A stretch of DNA of 64,000 nt, from assembly GCA_951799405.1 (NCBI GenBank), contig OX637343.1:15044524-15108523 (forward strand). The letters run 5' to 3'. Both the position numbers and the translations under genes were made by a program. The notes beneath the pieces are model-generated. The model made no database searches and was not told the DNA's origin. It saw nothing but the letters and a program-made list of their open reading frames with translations. The DNA is from Agapetus fuscipes (taxonomy: Eukaryota; Arthropoda; Insecta; Trichoptera; Glossosomatidae). Position 1 is the first letter of the stretch, and the number at the start of each line of letters is the position of its first letter. This document shows, piece after piece, positions 44,215 through 54,094 of the stretch.

Positions 44215-44730
44215 TTACTTGACTTATAGGTTAATATAAGGCTGACCAACCATACTCTTCTTCTTCTTCTTCGTGTCAGCTTCACACCGTATTGGCCCAG
44301 TAACGAGCAATGTCTACAGCTCTTTGGTTTCCCGCAAAGAGATCATCCATGGAGCAGCTTGTCGGACAGGAGGGACAACACCGCAGGTGCTCCATTGTTT
44401 GCTGAGCTCCACACTCACATAGTGTAGAGTCCTCCCGTCCCAGAAATCCCCAGGTCAGCATGTTGGCCCGGGCTCTTCCAACATTGGTCCTCAATCTGTT
44501 CACCAACCATACTGTAAAAAATGGATCACTTTGCCAATGTCACCCCTTTTTCAGGAAAGATCGGCAAGAGTTGCAGGGCTTATGTTCATTTGAGATTGGG
44601 TTTTTATATTGTAGGTCCACATGCGGCATGTGTGAGCGCGAAATTATGCGTGTCTGCTTGTGGGAATGCATTTAATATGAATCTCAAATGATACATATCT
44701 TTGCAACTTAGATTTAGATTAGAAAAATTA
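44215..44730 (+). repeat. LINE-A 3' tail copy, interrupted
   Basis: CTTGACTTATAGGTTAATAT to GACCAACCATAC, interruption at 44256-44506, then CACCAACCATACTG on to ATCTTTGCAACTTAGATT. CCAACCATAC at both sides looks like a target duplication of about 10 bp. Confidence 0.85.
44256..44506 (-). mobile_element. LINE fragment with CxC/CPxxP C-terminal motif
   Basis: The minus strand encodes NRLRTNVGRARANMLTWGF, LCECGAQQTMEHLRCCPSC and DIARYWANTV. The TMEHL-CP block is the C-terminal zinc-knuckle-like end of several LINE pol proteins. 3' end is an AAGAAGAAGAAGAAGA tail in reverse. Confidence 0.75.
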
Positions 44731-44982
44731 AGTTTAAAAAAAAATTAGGTTATTGTTTAACATTTCGCTGCCTTAGTTCTTGTTTACCGTCTACGCCATT
44801 GAGAAAATTTTACATGAGCAATGTTTACAAGTGTACTGGACCAATGTGTCTTATAAAAACAAGAAATTTATTAAAAAAATATTTAAAATAACTCTCACAT
44901 TATCGAGTTGTACGGTTTTTCTAAGCTCAAATTGTTTAAAAGTTGATTCTTAAGACAGCTGCATTAAAAATTCATATTTGAC

Positions 44983-46520
44983 GAAGAAATAAAAGTATCT
45001 ATTGAATGTTTGAAGAATGGAAAGTCTGCTGGGTTTGATGGAATAAATGGTGAAATGTTGAAAGCAGGAGGTGAATGCGTGATAGATTGGATGTACGAAT
45101 TATGTAAGCTTTGTGTGAATGCAGGAGTAGTACCGATGGATTGGAGGAAGGCAGTCATTGTTCCCATTTACAAAGGTAAAGGGGACAAAAAAGACTGTCA
45201 GAACTTCAGACCAATCAGTCTACTCAGTATACCAGGAAAAGTCTTCTGTAAGGTGATTATAAAAAATGTGATTCTGACTACTAGTGAAAGGATTTCCGAT
45301 ATACAGTCCGGCTTTATGGCCGGTAGAGGCTGTGTTGATCAGATTTTTACTCTACGACAACTTGTTGAAAAACAATTGTCGGTGAGGCGGAAGCTGTTCA
45401 CGGCCTTTGTAGATCTGGAAAAGGCTTTTGACTCAGTAGACAGAGGTATGTTATGGGATATTTTGAAAGCATACGGAGTGAATGGGGCTCTCCTAGGTGC
45501 GGTGCATGCAAACTATGAAAAAAGTACAGCATGTGTTCGTATTGATGATGAGTATAGTGAATGGTTTGAAGTTTTTAAGGGTGTAAGGCAAGGATGTGTG
45601 ATGAGCCCATGGCTATTTAACATAGTCATGGACAAGTGTGTTCGAGATGCTAGACTTGATGATTGTGGATTAATGATAGGAGAAGCAAAGTGAGTGTTCT
45701 ACTGTATGCGGATGATGCTGTTCTTGTATCGGACTCAGCAGTAGAATTGCAAACGATGCTCTCTAGATTGAATGAAGCTCTGCTAGGTAATTATTTGAAA
45801 TTGAATGCAAGTAAGACGAAAGTTTTGATTTTTGAAAGAAATGAAGAAAATACGAACTACGAATTTAGAATAAACGGAATGAATGTTGATGTGGTAAATG
45901 AGTTTGTATACTTGGGAAGTAAGTTTGAAAAAGATGGAAGAATGACAGGTGAACTTGAAAGAAGAGTAATGAAGGGCAGGTGTGTACTGGGTGCCACAGC
46001 TTGTATCGCCAAAAATCAAAACATATCTAAAAATGCTCGATTGGCGGTACGCAGTGGCATACTTTTACCCACCTTGATGTATGGAAGCGAGGCCTGGACG
46101 GTGAATGAAAGTAAAATTAGTAAAGTCCATACTGTTGATATGGACTTTCTAAGAAGTATGATTGGGAAAAAACGGAGTGACAGGGTGAGGAATGATTTTG
46201 TAAGAAAAGAATGTGGTGCAAAAGAAAGTGTGAAAGTGAAGATTAAAAGAAGTTTGTTAAGATGGTTTGGGCATATGGAGAGAATGAATGAGGAAAGACT
46301 GACGAAGAAAGTATATGTTGGTAGAATAGATGGATGTCGTGGTAGAGGAAGACCGAGAAAGGTATGCATGGACCAAATATCTGAAATTGCGAATGAATGG
46401 AATATCCAGAGTCTTAATAAAAGGAGAGCTTGTATGAAGAAGGTTATGACTCTGGAGGAAATGAAAGAAGTATGCAAGGATAGAAAGAAATGGCGGTTGA
46501 TCTGTGATGTTGGCGGCTAG
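44983..46520 (+). pseudogene. LINE-A reverse transcriptase ORF, frameshifted
   Basis: The first frame is open from the left junction to 45693 and includes LKNGKSAGFDGI, WRKAVIVPIYKGKGDKKDC, NFRPISLLS, FVDLEKAFDSVDR (the first catalytic Asp box) and GVRQGCVMSPWLFNI. The second frame, 45663-46520, carries the YADD box (residues 15-18) in VLLYADDAVLVSD, LKLNASKTKVL, the thumb region, RWFGHMERMNEERLTKKV and GRPRKVCMDQ. The frames are offset by one near 45690 (AAGCAAAGTGAG), so a single small indel breaks an otherwise open ORF. APE endonuclease is absent by 5' truncation, so this copy is dead. The protein would prime reverse transcription on its own 3' tail in the nucleus. Confidence 0.9.
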
Positions 46521-46880
46521 GGTTTGTTAAAGTGAAATTGGTTTTATGATTTAGTTTTTTATGTCCATGTATATATTGTTATTTTTATTCTTTGATTTAA
46601 AAAATGTAATTTGTCATGTATGTTCCTTGACTTATAGGTTGTTATGCGGCTGACCACCCATAATGTAAAAATTGGTTCACTTTGCCAATGTCACCCCTGT
46701 TTCAGGGAAGGACGGCAAGAGTTGCAAGGCTTATGTTCATTTGAGATTGGGTTTTTATATTGTAGGTCCACATGCGGCATGTGTTAGCGCGAAATTATAC
46801 ACATCTGCTTGTGGGAATGCATTTAGTATAAATCTTAAATGATATATATCTTTGCAGCTTAGATTAGATTAGATTAGATT
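44983..46880 (+). mobile_element. LINE-A, longest copy, 5' truncated
   Basis: Begins inside the reverse-transcriptase ORF (no endonuclease), runs through the ORF stop at 46518-46520, a UTR of about 350 bp, and ends GATTAGATTAGATTAGATT. TTGAC flanks it on both sides (44978-44982 and 46879-46883), part of which overlaps the tail, so the duplication is 3-5 bp. It is inserted in MITE-1. The UTR (46640-46870) is the sequence repeated all over the window. Clade not assigned. Confidence 0.92.
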
Positions 46881-46921
46881 GACAGAATTGGTCTATACGG
46901 CAAACAAAAACTGGGGGAGTG

Positions 46922-47477
46922 ACTAGCCTGCCTACTCATACTACGCACGATTACGGCATTCTAGTTTAAAGTCCGGCTTTGCAAGCACACCTTACTTCTG
47001 CTCTGATTTTTAAAATATCCACGAGAACTGACTAACACATCACCTAATAAAAGCAAAAAATGAATATTATCCGTCAGTTTATTTATTTTCATACGAAAAG
47101 GAAACGCGACCCAAAACTTTTTCAAGTATACGCAAACGTGTAAGAGTGCGTGAAAGGCTCTAAGTAAACTTTTTCTTTATTTCACTTTGAAGTTCAGCGG
47201 AGACCGCCACGCCATAAGAAACACACGTTTCCGGAGCTTTTACTGCTATTTGCCAATGCATACGAAAGCTCCTTCAACAGCCTCCAAACAGGCTGTGTGT
47301 GGGAATAAATTCACTGTTGAACTTTCAAAATAGGCAGACTGGAGTTTGCGGTGTTCTTTACTTTTTTTACCTCCTTATTTACATATGTCAACTTTGAAGG
47401 AATGTTTTATTTTGTTATGTGTACTTATGCTATTTTTTTCTGTAAAATTTTGGTTTATTTGTACATTTGCAAACGCA
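46922..47477. other. Unassigned intron
   Basis: No family recognised. Confidence 0.5.
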
Positions 47478-47890
47478 ATCATTTAAGATGTTCACTTCCA
47501 TTATTCGGATGCGAAACCTGGAGTCTGACTCAAAAACAAGAAAAACCTCTCCAGGTCTTTGAGAACAAAATGCTTCGCCGCATTCTCGGACCTGTATTTG
47601 AAGATGACAGGTGGCGTATCCGGACCAACGCGGAGCTGATGTCCGTGTTTCAAGATCCAAACATAGTGTCGGTAATGAAATCAAGAAGACTTTAGTGGGC
47701 CGGACATGTAGCACGTGCAGAGGACTCCAGAATCATCAGAACAGTCTTGGATGGTGCCCCCTCAGGTGTTAGACCACTCGGACGTCCCAGGATGCGGTGG
47801 GCAGACAACGTTGAAGCCGACGCCGAAGTTCTGGGAGTGAGGGGGAAGTCCTGAGCCTTTAAGGCTTATGAGCCGAAGAAAGTAAAGTAA
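47478..47890 (+). mobile_element. LINE-C-like C-terminal fragment
   Basis: Encodes LPLFGCETWSLTQKQEKPLQ, ENKMLRRILGPVF, a TAG stop at 47694, then WAGHVARAEDSRI and RPLGRPRMRWADNV. Typical RTE/LINE terminus; ends in AGTAAAGTAAAGTAA. Confidence 0.8.
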
Positions 47891-49160
47891 AGTAATCTTT
47901 TTAGAGATTTACTAAATGAGAGTTTTAACGTGGTGAGTTTTAAATTGAATTTTAAGACCCGAAGCCCAAGCTTAGACACAAGAGTCTTGAGAGAGATGTG
48001 ACCAAATTCAGGGGCAATTTTTGTATCAACATCATATCTTATCTAATTGTGAGATAGCCACAAGTTTCTGTGGAATACTATCGGTGATCAGGAGAAGACA
48101 TCTTTAAGCCACTTCAGATCTGGATGTATAAAGTTTTTGAGCGAACTCTATTTTGTCTTATAAATTAATATTAATATAAGCTTTTTAACTCTTTCCATAA
48201 TTTACCGAAACAGGGGTGATATTGGCAAAATGAATCATCTGCCCATGTCTGTTGCACGAAACCCAAATCAATATTTGATTGACACATCGAATTTGATTAC
48301 TTAATTCTGGTAAGGTCTTTGGTTAAATATTTCTCGGAAGTGGGTGATAATATTATGGAATTTGAACAGGAAAGGTGATGTAAATCAGCTGGTTTACGTA
48401 TATGCAACCAAATTTTTGATTTGATGGGATAAATTTTTGTCTGATTGCAGTTTGGTGTAACAGGCCCTATAAGTTTTCAAAGTCATACCAACCAATAAGT
48501 TGAGGCACATAATGTAACAAAAACCTTATAATGATGGTATACAAAATATAAAAAATAAAAGCATATAAACGACGGAATTCCTTTATGACCCTGAGACATG
48601 CGTAAAATTGATGAACTGAGCGAATTTCCAGCGATTATATTTGAGTAAAAAATTAGGGTGAAATATTTTCGTCGCGTATTTGCACCCCGTCTCGTGTATT
48701 AGGCTTCGCGGCACATTTTTCCTTCTCCCAATTTGGATCTAATTCCCAATTGAATTTTCGCTCGCTTTTGCGTAGCTCTTTCTTGTGGCAGCAAAAAATA
48801 AATACAGGCGTTATTACTACATACACGGATATTTTGTGAGTCGTCTTTTTTCCGCTTTTCATAGATTCTGGTTTTAAAAGAAGGTATCTCCAGGAGGTAC
48901 CTACAGGATACTCACTCCGGCTAGTTTCTTCGGCACCACTCTCAGGGCGTGGGGTTCTTTCTTTGTGTTGCTTACTTTATACTTTGGGAAGGGTTGTATA
49001 TTGATAACACAACAGCTAATGTTAACAAAATAGATTTAATCAATTCAAGTTAAATCCATAAAAAAGGAAAGTTTAATTTTAATGTTATTTTAAAAAATAA
49101 CAATTCTTTACATAAGATATTATAGAAACTTAAAAAACACAGAGTTTTATTTTCATAAAT
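47891..49160. other. Unassigned intron
   Basis: Only a LINE-A-like scrap at 48195-48250 (CCGAAACAGGGGTGATATTG) recognised. Confidence 0.5.
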
Positions 49161-49164
49161 TGAG

Positions 49165-49300
49165 AATTTATTTCATCTCAAGTAATTTCGACTTGTTCAC
49201 GTCATTATCAAGAGGACACTATAACAAAATTGAAAAGAGAAAAACCATAGAGAAATATAAATATTGAGTTACGATAAAGAGGTACAAATAGGTAAGGAAG
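49165..49300 (-). repeat. Penelope-like end fragment
   Basis: TTCATCTCAAGTAATTTCGA, CACGTCATTATCAAGAGG and ACCATAGAGAAATATAAAT follow the same order as the palindrome arm at 57165-57260. Confidence 0.5.
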
Positions 49301-49551
49301 GTACAAATAGGTAACAAAGGTGAAGCAGCAGGAATTTAAACATTGATCAAATTGTAAGATGTATAACTTTTGTATTTATGGATTTCTTTTGCATTTGCAT
49401 TTTTTTTGCATCCGGAATGAAGAACCCTGACACCGTCATTATTGAACGAGTGGTCATTTTCAATACAGCGGTCCGCCATCTCCGAATAACCAGACAAACC
49501 CCTAAATGCCTTCTTATGCTCTTTTAACCTCTCATTTATAGATCTGGATAT

Positions 49552-49785
49552 TTTTTACATGCTTAGTCTACTGGTTAACACTCGTACATGGATGGTTGAG
49601 GGCTCGATTTATATTTTCAAATATATTCTTCGCTGGGTGAAAAATTCATGTAATTTTACCAAAGACCGATCACAAAAAAGTCCATTCAGCGTTACAGCAA
49701 CTAGGTCTTGCTTGAGAATGCTGGCTTTCTACAGCGATGCCCAAACTCGCAGAGGGCTCTTGAGGTATGATACATACAACATATG
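49552..49785 (+). mobile_element. SINE-1 diverged copy
   Basis: TTAGTCTACTGGTTAACAC head, TTCAAATATATTCTTCGCTG, CAGCAACTAGGTCTTGC, CTCTTGAGGTATGATACATA. Confidence 0.78.
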
Positions 49786-49946
49786 AACACAAATGACAAC
49801 ATTACAGATGAACTGACATTTTATTCAATCCTTGCATATACGTATTTTAATTTAATTCAGATTGTTCATCCAATTTTTGAGATTATTACGTATATTAATA
49901 CAATTTTATAATAAAGCATTATTCTTTATTCTAAGCTTTTTATTAC
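49786..49946. other. AT-rich spacer
   Basis: Nothing recognised. Confidence 0.4.
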
Positions 49947-49978
49947 CTGATGATGATTACTGTGTAGTCGAAAACGTT
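49947..49978 (+). ncRNA. Hammerhead-like motif
   Basis: CTGATGA-T-GATTAC-tgt-GTAGTC-GAAAACG. The order core, hairpin, GAAA matches hammerhead core strand order with one extra base before stem II. Stem III and stem I are not clear, so activity is unproven. Confidence 0.35.
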
Positions 49979-50055
49979 TGTGTCCAAGTAATTAAATAAT
50001 AAAGAGTAAAAATAAAACAGTGTTTGAATAACTTAAGATATTAATATAGAGTGTG

Positions 50056-50602
50056 TCAAGAAGTCAGAAGCAGACTAGAGTAAGCCCGAAATGTCTTCGC
50101 TAAAATGAGCAAATTACTGTTGTGCCGAAATTTAAGCCTTGAACTCCGGAAGCGCATTGTGAGGTGCTACGTTTTCCCAATCATTCTGTATGGTATGGAG
50201 GGATGGACTCTCACGCAAGCACTGGAGAGACAAATTGAAGCATTCGAGATGTGTCTATGCCGAAAAATGCTTCGGATTTCTTGGCGTGACCGAGTCACCA
50301 ATGAAAAAGTCCTTCAACGAATGCGCACTACAAAGGAGCTCCTGCCTACCACTAAGCAGAGAAAGCTTATGTACTTCGGTTACATTATGAGAAATGAAAA
50401 GTACCGTCTCCTTCATCTTATCATTCAGGGTAAGATTGAGGGGAGAAGATCTCAGTAACGCCGAAGGACATCGTGGCTGAAGAACCTGTGACAGTGGTTC
50501 GACAGAAGCACCAAGTCCCTGTTTTGAGCCGCAGCATCTAAAATCAAAATGACTATGATGATCGCCGATCTTCGTTAGAAGTGGCACAAAAAGAAAGAAG
50601 AA
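50056..50602 (+). mobile_element. LINE-C C-terminal copy flanked by about 60-bp direct repeats
   Basis: Encodes MSKLLLCRNLSLELRKRIVR, YGMEGWTLTQALERQIEAFE, FGYIMRNEKYRLLHLIIQGK and IEGRRSQ, then GATCGCCGATCTTCG and GTGGCACAAAAAGAAAG. Flanked by related sequences 49989-50053 and 50603-50667 (TAATTAAATAATAAAGAGT). Confidence 0.82.
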
Positions 50603-50667
50603 TAATTAAATAATAAAGAGTGAAAATAAAACAGTGTTTGAATAACTACAGATTTTAATAAAGAGTT

Positions 50668-51020
50668 TCAAATTTATTTGCGACATGTAAGCAATAAAGC
50701 ATTTCATATATTTTTTCTATGTTTTGTCACTTTTGCATCGCAACACATTGTTATTAAATATTTTTTTGCAAATAACGCCGCCCTCACAGCTGTATACATA
50801 CGCGTGTGTGTGTGTTAACAGAACGCCAGAATGATTGAAAAACGTACAAAGGCTTTTTTTTACGAAACGACAAAAAATGGCAGCGTATGATTTACGGCCG
50901 TGCGTACGGCGCGCGATGTATTGAGGAAACTCCGTTTAGTCGTGCAGAACCTTTTTAAAATCCTTTAAATTAATTCCTAAAGAAAATAATTGTCAATAGA
51001 AGTCTGTTAAATTGAAACGA
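50668..51020. other. Unassigned intron
   Basis: A GC-richer patch at 50870-50950; no family recognised. Confidence 0.5.
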
Positions 51021-51021
51021 G

Positions 51022-52135
51022 GCTACTTTTAGACATTTTGGTCGTCGTTTGAGCCCACGCTTTGACAAACTAATGATGCATTTGATGGGTTTTGGTGTTA
51101 AATGGACTGTATATTGGTTTCTATCCTTCCACAGAAGGTTCAACCACTAGGATTCTTTCTATTCTCTAAAAGGCGGGTTTCTAGGCCTATTTTAAGGTTT
51201 CTTGACCGCTCCGTAGGCCATGTGGTAACACTTCGGACTCGTAACTGGAAGGTTGTGGGTTCAAATCCCGGCGGAGCACAGAAAATATACCATTCATATT
51301 TTCAAATTTGCTTTCGCTGGGTTGAAAAATTCATAACCCTCTACCAAAGACCGGTCACCAAAAGGTCCATCCAGCCTAACAACAAATGGATCTTGCTTGA
51401 GAATTGACGCTTTCTAAAGCGACGACCAAGCTCGCAGAAGGCTCTTGAGGTGTGATACATATAAAAACAGCGCTTACCAAATAAATCAGCCTAATTTAGT
51501 TTAGTAAGTATGTTCTGGTAGCACCAACAGAATCAAAATATAACTGCAGGGACTTACCTGGAGCTTCTCTAATTCCTGAAGGCGAATCCAGCTGGCGAAG
51601 TTGATGATTTCTTTTTTTCGGCGGTGCGGGCTAACTATCTTGTGCGATGCAAAAACGACGACATGTTACGCGATGCGCGGTTTTGAGCTAACTGAAGAGC
51701 GATCCAAATATCGACCTTCGGCGGGGCCGGACGAAATCTAACTGATGTACTGGGCCCACTGCACCATGCAGGGTGGCCAACGTACATGCTCGTAAATGCA
51801 CTTGTTTTTAAATCCCCGAAATTAACAAAATGATTAATTGACACAACCACATTTGTATGAAGACATGTTAATTCAAGATGGTCGCAAGTGAACAGCTGAT
51901 TTGTCTTCATACCAATATAACCAAAATTTGGTAGGTAAGGATGACCAACACCTTCTCTCAGGGGTCAGTCTCCCCTCCACTGACCCACGCCCTGTATATC
52001 CATCCCATCCGGGGATGTGTCACAGGACTCGCATGCAAAAGTTAAGGATGACCGTGGTGATTAAACATTCAGCAGAGGCATCATTAGTTTCTCAAAACTT
52101 GGGCTCAACCGACGACTTAAATGTCTAAGAATGTC
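51022..52135. mobile_element. Possible long relative of MITE-4
   Basis: GGCTACTTTTAGACATTTTG and GAGCCCACGCTTTGACAAAC at the left; CTTGGGCTCAACCGACGAC and TTAAATGTCTAAG at the right. An internal GAAGACATGTTAATTCAAGA block and GTGAACAGCTGATTTGTC match 7935-7985. It contains a SINE-1. Edges uncertain. Confidence 0.5.
51203..51505 (+). mobile_element. SINE-1 full-length copy
   Basis: GACCGCTCCGTAGGCCATG, GTGGGTTCAAATCCCGG, TTGCTTTCGCTGGGTTG, CTTGAGGTGTGATACATA, AAATAAATCAGCCTAAT. Confidence 0.87.
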
Positions 52136-52439
52136 TAAAGAAAGTCTATAATAATCTACATTCTAAGTTGCAACGATATTGTAACGAAATACAATGGTAG
52201 ATGCTTATTGGTAGGGACTGGAAAATTTCGCGAACGCGATAAAACGAATTTATTCGCGAATTTTGATGTTTTTACGCGAATAACGCGAAATTTGAGGTTT
52301 TACGCAAATATCGCGAATTTTCGTAATTTTGCTAGAAATTGTGTGAAAAAGTTGTCATGGGTCGCTTTTGCAACGCAATGATTTTGTGGGAAAGAAAAGA
52401 TTCCTGTGAAAACCCTTTGCAAGGTCCAAAGCGCAGGAA

Positions 52440-52700
52440 ACTTGGTCGGTGTTATAGCCGAGGGGGCCAAGTGGGCTGATCTTTCAACGTTGAAACACGC
52501 TAGAACGCTAGACGCGGGGTTCGATCCCCGCCTGGGTCATTTGACCATAAATTTGACCCTGGTTCAACAAATGTTATCGGGTAATTATAAAGTAATATTT
52601 CATTAAAATAAACAATAATGAAGTATTAATTAATGATATTAATACCTGTTTCTGGCCAGGCAGAGTAGGTTGGTGAACTGCATTCCTATTCACAAATCTA
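52440..52700 (+). mobile_element. SINE-2 copy inside hAT-1
   Basis: TCGGTGTTATAGCCGAGG, GGGGTTCGATCCCCGCC (perfect B box in a stem), TTTGACCATAAATTTGACCC, CCAGGCAGAGTAGGTTGG, CACAAATCTATTTTG. Confidence 0.8.
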
Positions 52701-52732
52701 TTTTGTTTAAAAAATAAATGATAAGCAGAACT

Positions 52733-53040
52733 TTGACCGGTCCGTAGTCGTAGTGGTAAGTAAGTGGTAACACTCCGGACTCGTAACTGGAGGGTTATGG
52801 GTTCGAATCCCGGCGGAGCACAAAAAAAATACCATTAATATTTTTAAATTTGCTCTTCGCTGGGTTGAAAAATTCATAAACCTTTGCCAAAGACCGATCA
52901 TCAAAAGGTCCATCCAGCCTTACAAAAACTGGGTCTTGCTTGAGAATTGGCGCTTTCTACAGCGACGATCAAGCTCGCAGAGGGCTCTTGAGGTGTGATA
53001 CACACAAAAACAGCGCTCACCAAATAAATCAGCCTATTTT
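52733..53040 (+). mobile_element. SINE-1 full-length copy inside hAT-1
   Basis: GACCGGTCCGTAGTCGTAGT, GGGTTCGAATCCCGGCGG, body, CTCTTGAGGTGTGATACAC, AAATAAATCAGCC. Near-consensus, so relatively young. Confidence 0.9.
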
Positions 53041-54094
53041 TTTTTTGTTTACTGTCCTGGATCATCCAAGCAGACTTGAATCGTGACATCAATAAAGGAA
53101 AATACTTCAAGGAGTGAAGCTGTTGCTGGATTAGCCAAGAGCACAACTTGAGGCTTTCATAAAAGCAAACATCCCTTGAAAAAATAGATAACCCTCATCT
53201 AGAGACTAAATGCACAAAAATTGAATAAAGGGATATTTTAAAAGGATATTGCAGTGTATTCGGAGTGTCATTGAAATATTATATTAATACTTTTTTTCAA
53301 TCAATGGTTTTTTGTAAGTTAGGTACTCGTATGGATTCAGATGTTGTCTATTCATTGTTTTTGAAGGTACATATTGTTGTTTATATAATAAATTGTAAAT
53401 ATTAGTAATATCTTTTGTTTTGCAATTATATAAACCTAAATTTTGATCAAATCAACCTTAAATATTACACCGAGTCTCCCCGTTTATCATGAAAAATAAC
53501 GCGAATTTCCCTGTTTTCGATCAAAAATAACGCGAATTTCACAAAAAAATAACGCGAATTTCCCAAAAAATAACACCACTATTTTCCAGTCCCTACTTAT
53601 TGGTGTACGTGTGTTTTGAGAGAATGTTCTGGCCCAGACGATTGTAGTTGTAAGGTGTGTATGTAGGTAGAAAATGGACTCTTCAAGAAATAAATATGTC
53701 CAGAATCGTCTATACAAGTGTGGTGGTGGAACTTTCTAGGGCCTGCTGGAATGGCCCCTAGGTTCCGCTATAAGAAGGGTGACAATCAGCTGGAGCGAGT
53801 AGTCTTTCAAAGCACACACACAGAGGAATATCTAGTTACTAGGGCGACCAATATGGTGTAAAATAACTGTAATCTGTACGAAATAAATAAGTGTGTTAAA
53901 ATAAATCTGTTAAAATAAGTCTGTTAAAATAAATCTATTGTAAGAAAGTCTGTGTAAATAAACTGTATGGCTAACTTGTGTTGAACTTGTGTTTTAATTA
54001 AGGACCCTCAGGAGAAACGTAACAATATATTTACAAATAAAATTCATATTTAATGCATGCTTACAAACAGATACGTGTAATTTAGTGTACAATT

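Larger units (their letters stand above)
44766..46921. mobile_element. MITE-1 copy split by LINE-A
   Basis: Left part 44766-44982 (CGCTGCCTTAGTTCTTG to TTCATATTTGAC); right part 46881-46921 (GACAGAATTGGTCTATACGG to GGGGGAGTG). In intact copies these two parts are contiguous. Confidence 0.9.
52212..53595. mobile_element. hAT-1, 1384-bp non-autonomous hAT-like element
   Basis: TIR TAGGGACTGGAAAAT with its exact inverse ATTTTCCAGTCCCTA. Flanked by CTTATTGG at 52204-52211 and 53596-53603: an exact 8-bp duplication, diagnostic of hAT. Both subterminal regions carry repeated CGCGAATNN/AACGCGAA motifs (four on the left, three on the right), likely transposase-binding sites. No transposase ORF. Confidence 0.93.
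52180..54024 (+). mobile_element. Solo LTR, family LTR-D, carrying an inserted hAT-1
   Basis: Ends TGTAACGAAATAC and GAAACGTAACA, flanked by ATAT at 52176-52179 and 54025-54028. Without hAT-1 and its duplicated octamer it is about 453 bp. The 3' part has tandem GTTAAAATAAATCTGTTAA units and several AATAAA signals. Confidence 0.87.

Noticed and set aside
44983..46880. LINE-A as a complete active retrotransposon
   Set aside because: It lacks the endonuclease domain and 5' end and has a frameshift near 45690.
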